DNA from: a virus
IMG/VR virus record: IMGVR_UViG_3300044646_001223
Coordinates: 1-25,174 of that record
Reading direction: 5' to 3' (one strand)
Length of the DNA: 25,174 nucleotides
A program made the translations under genes and the position numbers. Within the stretch, counting starts at the first letter, position 1. Each line of letters begins with the position of its first letter. The notes below the pieces were generated by a model. It saw only the letters and a program-made list of their open reading frames with translations, searched no databases and had not been told where the DNA came from. Below are positions 1 to 18,086 of this stretch, piece by piece.

Positions 1-254
1 ACTGGTTGTTCATTTGGTAAGATTGGTTGTTCAACCGGTTGTTTAATCATAATTTCATCTTGGATATGCTGACTTGGCATTACCACATCTTCCACTTTTG
101 AAATAATTCTACCACCTGGTCCTAATTCATCACCTCTGGCATTTACTTTAACATTGCCAATTGCAACCGTTAATTCATTTTGATTCATTAGTTTATTCAT
201 ATCAACTTCTTTTCCTTGCATTGACCGATAAACCACACGTTGTTGTTCTTTCAT
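1..254 (-). CDS. Conserved phage protein, N-terminal part (runs off left edge)
   Basis: This minus-strand frame is open from ATG at 254 to the window edge, so only the first 84 or so residues are visible. It begins MKEQQRVVYRSMQGKEVDM and continues with a segment containing VNARGDELGPGGRI, then a proline/glutamine-rich stretch (QPVEQPILPNEQPV). A good Shine-Dalgarno (AAGGAG, 7 bases before ATG) fixes the start and overlaps the stop codon of the upstream 169-aa gene. The YRSMQGK...NARGDELGPGG pattern is, from memory, a recurring feature of hypothetical proteins in T4-like marine and freshwater phages, usually near structural genes. I do not know its function. Its place downstream of tail genes suggests a virion or assembly role, which is inference only. 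Confidence 0.75.
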   Translation of the reverse strand, partial: MKEQQRVVYRSMQGKEVDMNKLMNQNELTVAIGNVKVNARGDELGPGGRIISKVEDVVMPSQHIQDEIMIKQPVEQPILPNEQP

Positions 255-264
255 TATAATCTCC

Positions 265-774
265 TTATCTTAAAAATTCTTTCCAATCTAAATTATATTT
301 AATAGAATCTATTCGATGAATACCAATTAAATATAAAACATAACTGGATACACTAGAGCCACGCCCAACTCCCCACAATATATTATTTTCGGTACAAGTA
401 TCGACAAAATATTTACACCATTGTAATAGTGCCATCATTCCTAACCGTTCAAATTCTGAAAGCTCTTCAATAACACGTTCTCGTTCATGGTCTGAATGAC
501 ATTTTGATATACAAAATGATTGTACATCAAAATTTTTATATTCAGTAGGTATAAACCATGATGATTGATTGATTCTATCAAATTCTTCTATGGTAATCGA
601 TTGGTCAATTGATGAATTGTTATTCCATTGAATTTCGGCGATATTTTCTAGATTTATTAATTCTCTATTAATATCCACTGATAGTTGAGGTAGAACCGAT
701 GTATTCCCTTGATAAAGGATATTGAACACATCGGTTTCATTAAAAATTGGGTTGTTGAACTTATCTAATCTCAT
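265..774 (-). CDS. DNA polymerase III alpha (DnaE)-like fragment protein
   Basis: This 169-aa protein has a C-terminal third (residues about 95-169) that reads like the segment of bacterial DNA polymerase III alpha just before the catalytic palm: an E-x2-EFERLGM helix, WCKYFVDTCTENNI, the GVGRGSSVSSYVLYLIGI loop (DnaE has a GRGS..GS.V.Y.L.I counterpart) and IDSIKYNL..KEFL. In full-length DnaE the catalytic PD-x-D-x-D motif follows at once. Here the protein stops, so it has no PHP domain, no catalytic aspartates and no fingers or tau-binding region, and cannot be a polymerase. The N-terminus (LDKFNNPIFNETDV) is not recognisable. The ATG at 774 lies 10 bases after the stop of the 76-aa gene, without a clear Shine-Dalgarno. 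Similar short polymerase-III-like proteins are, as I recall, annotated in other T4-like phages. The function is unknown. Confidence 0.8.
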   Translation of the reverse strand: MRLDKFNNPIFNETDVFNILYQGNTSVLPQLSVDINRELINLENIAEIQWNNNSSIDQSITIEEFDRINQSSWFIPTEYKNFDVQSFCISKCHSDHERERVIEELSEFERLGMMALLQWCKYFVDTCTENNILWGVGRGSSVSSYVLYLIGIHRIDSIKYNLDWKEFLR

Positions 775-783
775 TAGTACATT

Positions 784-1014
784 TTAATTGATATTGATAA
801 GTTTGTCAAGTCCTTTTTCTCTATTTTCCATCATTCGTTGCCATTCATTGCGACGACGGGTTGCCATTTCTTCTTTATAGGTTTCTAACACTGCTGAAAT
901 TTGTTGTTGTAGTCCAAAATTTTGTGTCATGAAATATTTTTTACCTAACTCAGTAATTTTAGCCTCAATTTCAGCATCTTTCATTTCTGAAAGATTGGTG
1001 ATCAATGGATGCAT
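784..1014 (-). CDS. Small conserved phage protein, helical
   Basis: A 76-aa protein that is highly charged and predicted mostly helical (MKDAEIEAKITELGKKYF, then QQQISAVLETYKEEMATRRR, then a basic and acidic C-terminus ending KGLDKLININ). Its start codon shares one base with the stop codon of the upstream 275-aa gene (TAATG), which points to translational coupling in the tail operon. The opening MHPLI.NLS..KD.E...KI.EL..KYF resembles small hypothetical proteins of T4-like phages. I cannot assign a function. Length, helix content and context would suit a chaperone or small assembly factor, but this is inference. Confidence 0.8.
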   Translation of the reverse strand: MHPLITNLSEMKDAEIEAKITELGKKYFMTQNFGLQQQISAVLETYKEEMATRRRNEWQRMMENREKGLDKLININ

Positions 1015-1841
1015 TAATACTCACCTAAATATCTAATATAGACATTGGTACCATGATCATGGCTCCATGCTTCGATTACCTTATGCTTTCCATTTGTATT
1101 AAGTGTACAGTTAACAAGGTTTGCGGTAACTGCAATTGGCGAAATAGAAATCCAAGTATTAGCTGCCACTGTTGCTGTTAGATTTTTATCAATTGTAATA
1201 CTATTAGAAGTACTTGATACTACTTTACTATCTGCTGGAATATTAGTACCTGATACATATCCACCAACATGCGGAATTATATTACCTGAAGTTGGAATAG
1301 ATGAATTTGTAAATGATAATACATTAGTTCCGATTCCACTACTTGAATTAGTGATAAATGCTTGTATATTTGTAACTCCATTTTCAATTACCATTGTCCC
1401 AGCATTTACAGTAGTTAATGTAGGTGTTCTGGTGCCATTTCCATCACTTTTAAGATGTATTCTAATAACTGCATATTCATTTAATGCAGCCCAGTTATTG
1501 AATCTCAAAGTTGCATTTCCTGTCAATGTAAACTTTTGAAATGGTCCATTATTCAAATCAATATCAGTTTGTGATGCGACGGTTTCAGTATGAACAGCTC
1601 CATAAAACTTATTATATATCGCATTACTAACAGTACTTCCTTGTAAATCATTGATTACTGCTGAATTATCACTTAAACTTGCCTTTAATACAGTATAAGT
1701 TTGCAAGTCTGCTATTTCTCCTTTAGCAGTTTCCAACGCTATTTTAATAGAATTAAAATTATCACGAAATCCTTGGGTGTTATTATCTTGCCCAGCAACT
1801 GGGAATGCTTCATCAATTGATGAAAAATTTATATTACTCAT
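1014..1841 (-). CDS. Tail fibre-like structural protein (275 aa)
   Basis: This 275-aa protein begins with a short motif region (residues 1-50: DNNTQGFRDNFNSIKIAL, then a helix ending EIADLQ) related to the DGTGD.R..F.KVN.NF module at the start of the two larger neighbours, so all three probably attach to the same virion structure. The middle and end are beta-rich and Thr/Asn-rich: FQKFTLTGNATLRFNNW around residues 95-111, and a C-terminus HKVIEAWSHDHGTNVYIRYL that resembles the closing strand of phage fibre proteins. Residues about 190-235 contain a small VSGTNIPADSKVVS...ITIDKNL unit similar to units repeated in the giant protein. The gene overlaps its upstream neighbour by ATGA. A late promoter motif lies 30 bases upstream, inside the end of that neighbour. 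The exact virion location is unknown. Confidence 0.8.
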   Translation of the reverse strand: MSNINFSSIDEAFPVAGQDNNTQGFRDNFNSIKIALETAKGEIADLQTYTVLKASLSDNSAVINDLQGSTVSNAIYNKFYGAVHTETVASQTDIDLNNGPFQKFTLTGNATLRFNNWAALNEYAVIRIHLKSDGNGTRTPTLTTVNAGTMVIENGVTNIQAFITNSSSGIGTNVLSFTNSSIPTSGNIIPHVGGYVSGTNIPADSKVVSSTSNSITIDKNLTATVAANTWISISPIAVTANLVNCTLNTNGKHKVIEAWSHDHGTNVYIRYLGEY

Positions 1842-4336
1842 ATTGTTATCCTATCGTTTCTAAATACGAAATATTTATCGTTTGTACTGCCATCAATTGA
1901 ATCAATTATATATCGATCAACTGTATAATCTAATAATTTAAAGTCAAAATTGTTATGTTTTATATTTAAAATAATGTCATCACCCATTCCAACTTTACAA
2001 TAACATAAGGGAACTGCTAATGTAAATCCTAGTTCAGTTTTTGTACCTGGTTGAATACTTCTCATCCATAAAGGTAAATAATTACGCTCTGATGCAAATG
2101 AAATTGAGTTAGATGGATCATTTGGGTCGATATCACTCCAATTTTTAAATCTATCTCTCCAATTACTAACACTATTTGGGAAATAAGTTGATGGTTTACT
2201 ATTAGACGATTGATAACCAGTACTATCAACACTAATTAACGGGTTAGGTCTACTTGAACTTGGTGCAGTATTATTAAGTTGATCTAATGATATATCCCAG
2301 AATGATAAACTATTATCAGTTGTTATACTTGGTGTTTGTTGTCCACCATGAATTGTATTAGGCAATCGTTTATTATTAGGTTCTAGTGGATCTATCATTT
2401 CAATATAAACAACTTCATATACTTGGGATTTAGTACTCATATCAACTGCTATTGCTTTTTTAACATTTCCGAATTGGAATCGTTTTCTTTTATGATTGAG
2501 GCCCATTGCACTTATATATGTTGCAGAATCACGCGATTCAATACCTGCATATATCATCATTGATAAATCAGTTTGAACTCCAAAATTAGTATCATTTAAT
2601 CTATAAATATTTTCAGGTGTAAATATGGTAGTATCATTTATAAATGTGCTCCAAATATCACGTTGCGACATTTTTAATAATGGTTTAACTTTGATATTGC
2701 TATAATTAATCTGGTACGGAGTGTCTACAAAAAGAGTAAATGATTTAGTAATTTCAGAAAATGCTAAAATATCTCGTGCCTTGATTGTAAAGGTGAATAA
2801 TCTATCAAAAGTAGTAGTTCCACCATCAAATAATGTATCATTGCTTGTATAATCAAAATTCGTAAGACCTTTTAAATTTACATTATTAGTAAATTGTATG
2901 ACGGTTCCAATTATTTCACCATCTAAAGTCAATGATAGACCATTTGGAAGTGACCCATCTTCAATTGTATATAATACAATTGCATTAGTTATGTTACTTG
3001 ATGCTTCAACTTTTAATGTTGACACATTGTTAGCATTTATAGAACCAAGATTAGCTGGTGTAACCCAATTTAAAACACTGTCGATCTCCCCAATTATTTT
3101 GAGTGTAAATGTTCTGGTTGATGATGCATCTTCAACACCTTTATCATCATATGTTGTTGCAGTTATTGTAAATCTATATGTTTCTGTAATTGCCGGTTGA
3201 TATGGAACTCTTCCATAGATATCAGCGGTATTATAGTCAAAATGCATCCCAGGTGGAAGACCGTAATGAGACCAATTGGTAATATCTATTGCTTCACCTG
3301 ATATATGGGTTTTTATACATATATATTGTTTACCACTTATCAGTATCAAATCATTTATATAATAGCTATGTAAAGGCTGCCATGCATCTGATGCGTCCGC
3401 AAATGAATAACTCACTGGCACCCCATTTACTCTGTTATAGGTATCTAAGAATACAACTACATAATTATTAGCACGATATGTTCCTAAATCGGTTTTAGTA
3501 ATCCAAATTGGAGATCTTAGATATGTAACGTCAGCAGTAAATAATCCAGTATTATCTAATAAGGTATTATTATCTGCTCTGAAATAATCATCCCCAACTA
3601 CAAATATCTTAAAGGTACGTTTAGCAATCGTATCCCCATCTGTAATTGTAACTATAAATTGATAATTTCTATTTAATTTCTTTGGAGTACTAGATGGTAA
3701 ACTATAATCATAATCAGGTGCATCAAAGATATAGCTGTCGTAACCATTGGTAGGTCTGTAACCAAAATCATATGCAATTATATCATATAATCCATTATCA
3801 TACCATCCCGTACCATCTTCTGGTTTTATAGATAAAGTAGGTTCAACAAATCCAACTAACCTTCCATCAGTTGTTAATGTTAAGCCTGGTGGTAATACTC
3901 CTTCATCATCTGCTATAAAATAACTTAATTGCTGACCAGTTGCAGTATCATTATCATATGCTTCTATTTGATAATCAACATATGTACTATCTAACACAAA
4001 ATATTGATGATATAATCCAATATCTAAAAACCCACTTTGTGTAGTGAATGTTGGTGCATCTGCTCCATCAATTGTTATCGTAAAGGTTCTATCAGAAATG
4101 TCCAACCCATTAGATGCTCTAATACAAAATTTAAATGTAGTATGTCTTGGAACTTCAAATGGTGTACCAACTAACATTGAACCTTTTAACCGAATACCAG
4201 GTGGTAATTCTCCTGCGATTATAGTAAATGTTATCCCAGAATCATAATATATCGGAAGTGCCTGGTTATATATTGTTCGTTCTTGTAGTATACCAAATGA
4301 AAACCCTGAAGCTTGTGTCCATACATTTAATGCCAT
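1838..4336 (-). CDS. Large tail protein with repeated Ig-like (He_PIG-type) domains
   Basis: An 832-aa probable virion surface protein. At least four units carry the hallmark of putative immunoglobulin (He_PIG-type) domains, LPPG(I/L).L...G.L.GTP..., followed by a F.I.A.......R.FTI.I strand. They are seen near residues 40-90 (GELPPGIRLKGSMLVGTP), 145-170 (VLPPGLTLTTDGRLVGF), 355-415 (GLPPGMHFDYNTADIYGRV) and 475-500 (SLPNGLSLTLDGEIIGTV). The last 250 residues lack the repeat and contain SNWRDRFKNW and LPLWMRSIQPG segments, possibly the part that anchors the protein. No signal peptide or membrane segment is seen, as expected for a virion protein assembled in the cytoplasm. The ATG at 4336 lies 12 bases after the stop of the 182-aa gene and the stop overlaps the 275-aa start, so the three look cotranscribed. 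Ig-like repeats in phage virions commonly bind carbohydrate or cell surfaces. Confidence 0.8.
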   Translation of the reverse strand: MALNVWTQASGFSFGILQERTIYNQALPIYYDSGITFTIIAGELPPGIRLKGSMLVGTPFEVPRHTTFKFCIRASNGLDISDRTFTITIDGADAPTFTTQSGFLDIGLYHQYFVLDSTYVDYQIEAYDNDTATGQQLSYFIADDEGVLPPGLTLTTDGRLVGFVEPTLSIKPEDGTGWYDNGLYDIIAYDFGYRPTNGYDSYIFDAPDYDYSLPSSTPKKLNRNYQFIVTITDGDTIAKRTFKIFVVGDDYFRADNNTLLDNTGLFTADVTYLRSPIWITKTDLGTYRANNYVVVFLDTYNRVNGVPVSYSFADASDAWQPLHSYYINDLILISGKQYICIKTHISGEAIDITNWSHYGLPPGMHFDYNTADIYGRVPYQPAITETYRFTITATTYDDKGVEDASSTRTFTLKIIGEIDSVLNWVTPANLGSINANNVSTLKVEASSNITNAIVLYTIEDGSLPNGLSLTLDGEIIGTVIQFTNNVNLKGLTNFDYTSNDTLFDGGTTTFDRLFTFTIKARDILAFSEITKSFTLFVDTPYQINYSNIKVKPLLKMSQRDIWSTFINDTTIFTPENIYRLNDTNFGVQTDLSMMIYAGIESRDSATYISAMGLNHKRKRFQFGNVKKAIAVDMSTKSQVYEVVYIEMIDPLEPNNKRLPNTIHGGQQTPSITTDNSLSFWDISLDQLNNTAPSSSRPNPLISVDSTGYQSSNSKPSTYFPNSVSNWRDRFKNWSDIDPNDPSNSISFASERNYLPLWMRSIQPGTKTELGFTLAVPLCYCKVGMGDDIILNIKHNNFDFKLLDYTVDRYIIDSIDGSTNDKYFVFRNDRITI
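1872..1879 (-). promoter_or_regulatory. T4-type late promoter motif (GATAAATA)
   Basis: CGATAAATATTT on the minus strand, 30 bases before the 275-aa gene start and inside the end of the 832-aa gene. It matches the T4 late -10 element TATAAATA at 7 of 8 positions and recurs with the same G in first position at other structural genes in the window. Confidence 0.6.
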
Positions 4337-4348
4337 TTCTATTCCTTA

Positions 4349-4897
4349 TTAAAATGCACCAAAATCGATATTAGTTATTTTTGGTATTAAAAAAGACCCC
4401 ATATCAACATCAGTTCCTCTAGGATATGATGGTGAATAACCAGATGGTGTTTCAAACGTGCCCAAATCGATAATTGATTGATTGGAAGTTAGTAAAAGTT
4501 CAACCATTGAGTTTAATAATGGTATATCAATACCCCAAATTGTAGATTCAATTCCACCACCATTGATTGCTTTAATAGTATGCCCATTTAAGCCAAGATT
4601 CCCGCCTAACATTGGTGTAGTATCAGTTACTACACTGGTAACGGCATGTAAATTTACAGTATTTGTTGATTGAGTTATTGTTACACTATTATCAGTGCTA
4701 GTTAATGATTTAAATTCAAGATTACCATCATTTTTCCTAGCATATAATCCAATACCAGTGCCCATATTAGTGGCACCGGTCACTTCTGATCTAAGTATAT
4801 CGAAATTAGCATTTACTTTTTGAAATGCGGTACGGAGATCATCTCCAGTACCATCATTTGCATAATTACCTAAATTAATTGTTTGTAATGTTGTCAT
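4349..4897 (-). CDS. Short tail fibre/baseplate-associated protein (182 aa)
   Basis: A 182-aa protein that opens with NDGTGDDLRTAFQKVNANFDIL (residues about 14-35; written here only as a motif summary DGTGD..R.AF.KVN.NF). It is almost the same module as at the N-terminus of the giant protein. The middle (MLGGNLGLNGHTIKAINGGGI) is typical of phage fibre repeats in which the chain winds into a trimer. The end (residues 130-182) repeats a DLGTFETPSGYS / VDMGSFLIPKITNIDFGAF pattern. The late promoter motif at 4916-4923 gives it its own transcription start just after the palindromic end of the giant gene. A Shine-Dalgarno-like GAGAGCAAC precedes the ATG. It is probably a minor fibre or adaptor sharing an attachment point with the giant protein. 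Confidence 0.8.
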   Translation of the reverse strand: MTTLQTINLGNYANDGTGDDLRTAFQKVNANFDILRSEVTGATNMGTGIGLYARKNDGNLEFKSLTSTDNSVTITQSTNTVNLHAVTSVVTDTTPMLGGNLGLNGHTIKAINGGGIESTIWGIDIPLLNSMVELLLTSNQSIIDLGTFETPSGYSPSYPRGTDVDMGSFLIPKITNIDFGAF

Positions 4898-4915
4898 TTG
4901 TTGCTCTCTTTTACA

Positions 4916-4923
4916 TATTTATC
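4916..4923 (-). promoter_or_regulatory. T4-type late promoter motif (GATAAATA)
   Basis: CGATAAATATG on the minus strand, 18 bases before the ATG of the 182-aa gene and just downstream of the palindromic end of the giant gene. It would restart late transcription for the 182-832-275-76-169 aa block. Confidence 0.7.
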
Positions 4924-4945
4924 GTTATATTTGATAATGATGAAA

Positions 4946-15705
<10,760 letters not shown>

Positions 15706-15721
15706 TTAATGTAAATAGTAT

Positions 15722-16009
15722 ATGATTATTAAAACTGATTATATTTTATCCGAGTATCAACGTGTTAGTAAATTAGGAAATACTCATACATATTCAAGGA
15801 AGAAGTCAATAATTACATTCCGGTGTGATTGCTGCGGTGAGTTATTTCAAAGAGAACGTGGAAGTATGGATCCTAATAGATTGAACAACAATTTTTATCA
15901 CGTATGTAACATGTGTGATGTAAAACGGTTTGCTCAACAGAAAGGTGTTGAAAATAAACATATATGGGATATGCCAGTTTCTTCACTCAAGACAATAGAC
16001 CAATTATAA
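15722..16009 (+). CDS. Zinc-ribbon-type small phage protein (95 aa)
   Basis: A 95-aa basic protein with two CxxC knuckles: FRCDCCGELFQRERGSM near residue 34 and HVCNMCDVKRFAQQKGVE near residue 61. This is the layout of a zinc ribbon. The line GSMDPNRLNNNF..VC..CD.KRFAQ.KG is conserved, as I recall, in many T4-like phage proteins of unknown function. It is the first plus-strand gene and is divergent from the giant fibre gene. A weak -10 (TATAAT at 15699-15704) lies 17 bases before the ATG, but no Shine-Dalgarno is evident, so expression may be low. Its stop codon overlaps the late promoter of the next gene. It could bind nucleic acid or be a structural zinc protein; neither is shown. Confidence 0.75.
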   Translation: MIIKTDYILSEYQRVSKLGNTHTYSRKKSIITFRCDCCGELFQRERGSMDPNRLNNNFYHVCNMCDVKRFAQQKGVENKHIWDMPVSSLKTIDQL

Positions 16010-16012
16010 ATA
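16005..16012 (+). promoter_or_regulatory. T4-type late promoter (TATAAATA, exact)
   Basis: TTATAAATAAAG on the plus strand, an exact match to the T4 late -10 element. It overlaps the stop codon of the zinc-ribbon gene and lies 17 bases before the lysine-rich EF-hand-like gene. Confidence 0.7.
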
Positions 16013-16029
16013 AAGAACAAGGAGAATTT

Positions 16030-16407
16030 ATGTTTGAATTTATTAAAAAATTATTTCGATTAGGAAAAGTAGAATCTGAAATTGCCGTAGTTGACGAACA
16101 AGCAAAAAAAGTTACTAGAAGAGTTAAGAAAATAGTAGATATCAATAACGATAACGTTATTAATTTAGAAGATGTAAAAGAAGTTAAAAAACGTGTTTCT
16201 AAAAAAGTAAAAGAAGTTGCTGATGTAAATAGAGACGGTAAAGTTGATATAGAAGATGTTAAAGAAGCAGTTAAAAAAGTTTCTACACGTATTAAACCAA
16301 CACCGCCACAGTCAGTAATTAAACAAGAAATTGCTGAATCAGTTAAACCAAAACCAAAACCTACTAATAAAAAACGTGGTAGAAAACCAAAAGCAAAAGC
16401 AAAATAA
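16030..16407 (+). CDS. Lysine-rich protein with two EF-hand-like loops and AT-hook-like tail (125 aa)
   Basis: A 125-aa protein; the ATG at 16030 is preceded by GGAGAATTT and a TATAAATA late promoter. Two 12-residue loops have calcium-ligand spacing: D37-N39-D41-V43-N45-D48 (DINNDNVINLED) and D65-N67-D69-K71-D73-D76 (DVNRDGKVDIED), 28 residues apart and each followed by a VKE..KK helix. This is like a dockerin or EF-hand pair. The C-terminal 35 residues are a flexible proline/lysine tail ending KKRGRKPKAKAK, which resembles an AT-hook or histone H1 tail. The first 12 residues (MFEFIKKLFRLG) could form an amphipathic helix. The late promoter suggests a virion or packaging role. Calcium and DNA binding are inference from motif only. 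It ends at a strong intrinsic terminator. Confidence 0.8.
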   Translation: MFEFIKKLFRLGKVESEIAVVDEQAKKVTRRVKKIVDINNDNVINLEDVKEVKKRVSKKVKEVADVNRDGKVDIEDVKEAVKKVSTRIKPTPPQSVIKQEIAESVKPKPKPTNKKRGRKPKAKAK

Positions 16408-16410
16408 CTT

Positions 16411-16434
16411 AAAGGGGCTTATAGCCCCTTTTTT
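16411..16434 (+). terminator. Intrinsic terminator after the lysine-rich gene
   Basis: AAAGGGGCT pairs with AGCCCCTTT (9 base pairs, loop TAT), followed by more T residues. It lies 3 bases after the stop and faces the end of the convergent 64-aa frame, so it may act on both strands. Confidence 0.85.
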
Positions 16435-16627
16435 ATATCGTTCCTTTTATTTTACCAAAAATAAATTCTTGTTTTGTAATCCAACGTGTATTAACTATCA
16501 GGAGTTTAGTCGTACTAATAACGTAATGCGTACTTGTACCTTGATATGCATATGTAAGCCACATTATTTTTTTTCGATAAATCACATCTTGTTGGAATCC
16601 AAACAAATTTAAGCTTCCATTTAGCAT
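16433..16627 (-). CDS. Small hypothetical protein (64 aa)
   Basis: A 64-aa minus-strand frame from ATG at 16627, 13 bases downstream of the UV endonuclease stop, ending against the terminator of the convergent plus-strand gene. The sequence (WLTYAYQGTSTHYVISTTKLLIV, then RWITKQEF) has an alternating beta-like pattern and looks like a compact phage protein. No Shine-Dalgarno is clear. An overlapping plus-strand frame (16331-16612) crosses the end of the lysine-rich gene and the terminator and is much less likely. I do not recognise a family. Confidence 0.5.
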   Translation of the reverse strand: MLNGSLNLFGFQQDVIYRKKIMWLTYAYQGTSTHYVISTTKLLIVNTRWITKQEFIFGKIKGTI

Positions 16628-16640
16628 TGTTATAAAAAAA

Positions 16641-17672
16641 TTAAGAAACAGAACTCATCGCTTTTTTAGCATGTTCATACAATGAGAATGATGCAAGATT
16701 TTTTGCTTTTGATTCACAGAGTATATCTGCCCATACCCAATGACTCAATGCCCAATCATTAACAGCATCGTTCCAGTAGAAATTAGAATGTGCGCGAAGT
16801 TTTTGTTTAGAATGACCAGTTTCTAAAAGTAAGTTAAGATCTGGTTTAGTGCTGGCGCAATGATTGGCCAAAACATCTTCCCTACTAATAGAATAATGTA
16901 AAGTAGGGCGAACACCTCGCCAACTTTGAATAACCTGCTCAACCCTTGGGTCATCGGGGGTGATATATTCTCCAGTTTTAATAAAATGATGGTGAATATC
17001 CAAAACGACAGGAATCCTGTCAGAAATACTAAGACAAGCATCAAGTCCATGGGTCATTTCCTCGTTTTCAATTGTTATACAGTTCTTAGCAACCTCGCTA
17101 AGACGTTCATATGCTTCTAAGAAGCCGTTTGGTCCACGTTTGCCAGCAATATGGACATTGATCTTCATATCTTGGAAGGTTTTGCCATATCCCATCCAAC
17201 GTGTCATATCAGCGTGGTATTCAAATTCTAATATCGACCTATCGACAATTCCACTGTCGTCACTTGCCAACACGCAAAACTGCCCAGGATGAAAAGACAA
17301 GCGAACGCCAGTATCACGAGCCAAGCGTCCAATTTCGGCAAAAGTCCGTTCCGCATACGCTTGAACATCTTCCATGCGCCAAAAATAAATCCACTGCTCG
17401 TGAGTATATAGAGTGAGAATGTCGCTACTAATCCTAACCATTCGTAAGTGTTCATCTAACGTACCTACCTTTTGTACCAGTTTACGAGTTGCCTCAATAT
17501 TTTGTTTCATTAATGACCAAAGCTTTGCTTCAGCTGTTTTCTGGGTTTGCCGATTAAGCCACGCTACGGTAGTAGTACCGGTATTATATTTCTTACAATC
17601 ATCAGTTGCTTTAATACCGTCAACTTGTGATGGGTTATCGATCCATTTGCAAGCAAAACCTATTTTATTCAT
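16641..17672 (-). CDS. uvdE: UV damage endonuclease (UvdE/UvsE family)
   Basis: A 343-aa TIM-barrel repair enzyme that nicks DNA 5' to UV photoproducts, starting an excision pathway independent of UvrABC. The sequence has the family's features in order: GFACKW at the N-terminus, HLRMVRISSDI (residues 75-85), RLSFHPGQFCVL (124-135), a metal-ligand-type H174 in INVHIAGKRG, E202 in TIENEE, LDIHHHF (224-230), LHYS (258-261), and the late H286 and H295. These fit the barrel's metal ligands. The start is placed at ATG 17672 (MNKIGFACKW), as in family members; the TTG 12 bases upstream is less likely. A sigma-70-like promoter (TTGACA, 17-base spacer, TATTAT) lies just upstream, with its -35 in the coding end of the 113-aa gene. 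A UV repair gene suits a phage living in sunlit water. Confidence 0.9.
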   Translation of the reverse strand: MNKIGFACKWIDNPSQVDGIKATDDCKKYNTGTTTVAWLNRQTQKTAEAKLWSLMKQNIEATRKLVQKVGTLDEHLRMVRISSDILTLYTHEQWIYFWRMEDVQAYAERTFAEIGRLARDTGVRLSFHPGQFCVLASDDSGIVDRSILEFEYHADMTRWMGYGKTFQDMKINVHIAGKRGPNGFLEAYERLSEVAKNCITIENEEMTHGLDACLSISDRIPVVLDIHHHFIKTGEYITPDDPRVEQVIQSWRGVRPTLHYSISREDVLANHCASTKPDLNLLLETGHSKQKLRAHSNFYWNDAVNDWALSHWVWADILCESKAKNLASFSLYEHAKKAMSSVS

Positions 17673-17698
17673 GTTAAATTTCAATAGTTAAAAATTAC

Positions 17699-17727
17699 AT
17701 AATATACTGATTACTAATCATTGTCAA
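17699..17727 (-). promoter_or_regulatory. Sigma-70-like promoter for the UV damage endonuclease gene
   Basis: TTGACA (17722-17727), a 17-base spacer and TATTAT (17699-17704). The -35 box lies in the last codons of the 113-aa gene. Gives the repair gene its own transcription start. Confidence 0.7.
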
Positions 17728-18055
17728 TAGACAATTCAGATAGTTGTTTTTTTAATGCTTTTATGTCATTTAATAAGTCAGCTATGATCGCATATTCATT
17801 AGATTGATGTTCTAGTAGATGATATATTACTTTCATAGTCCAATACCACCAATTCATACATACAATAAGCATTAATGAAACAATAACCCACCAAATTGAT
17901 TTTTCATGGAGTCCTGTTAACCAATCCCATCCAAAAATTAATAATACTACACAAACAAACACAACAGAACTGGCGACCAACCATCTGCGTCGTTGTAAAT
18001 TTATTTTAATTATTTCTTGTGTATGTTTTTCAATAAGGATGGTGAATCGTATCAT
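17714..18055 (-). CDS. Two-helix membrane protein of unknown function (113 aa)
   Basis: A 113-aa protein with two hydrophobic helices, WLVASSVVFVCVVLLIFGW (about residues 25-43) and WWVIVSLMLIVCMNWWYW (about 55-72). A basic arginine-rich segment precedes the first helix, and a C-terminal helix (ADLLNDIKALKKQLSELSI) has coiled-coil-like heptads. The N- and C-termini are probably cytoplasmic by the positive-inside rule. The ATG sits inside an 11-base-pair perfect hairpin, which should limit initiation. A short two-helix protein can be a holin, an inhibitor or a superinfection-exclusion factor, but nothing in the sequence decides between these. It lies 31 bases after the 396-aa gene and 42 bases before the UV endonuclease, so it may be cotranscribed with the former. 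Confidence 0.75.
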   Translation of the reverse strand: MIRFTILIEKHTQEIIKINLQRRRWLVASSVVFVCVVLLIFGWDWLTGLHEKSIWWVIVSLMLIVCMNWWYWTMKVIYHLLEHQSNEYAIIADLLNDIKALKKQLSELSIDND

Positions 18056-18080
18056 ATTAATATTTACCTATATGATACGA
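18047..18080 (-). promoter_or_regulatory. Start-codon-sequestering hairpin of the 113-aa membrane gene
   Basis: An 11-base-pair perfect inverted repeat (TCGTATCATAT with ATATGATACGA) around a 12-base loop. On the mRNA the right arm contains the ATG (18055) and codons 2-3, and the loop holds an AGGT that may be the ribosome site. No T-run follows, so it is less likely to be a terminator of the 396-aa gene. Confidence 0.65.
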
Positions 18081-18086
18081 TTAGTT

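Noticed and set aside
16331-16612. Plus-strand frame of 93 residues
   Set aside because: It overlaps the end of the lysine-rich gene in another frame and runs through its terminator. The minus-strand 64-aa frame is more plausible there.
16823-17691. Several short frames on both strands within the UV damage endonuclease gene
   Set aside because: The endonuclease frame carries all family motifs; the others are shadows, even those with hydrophobic stretches that imitate membrane helices.
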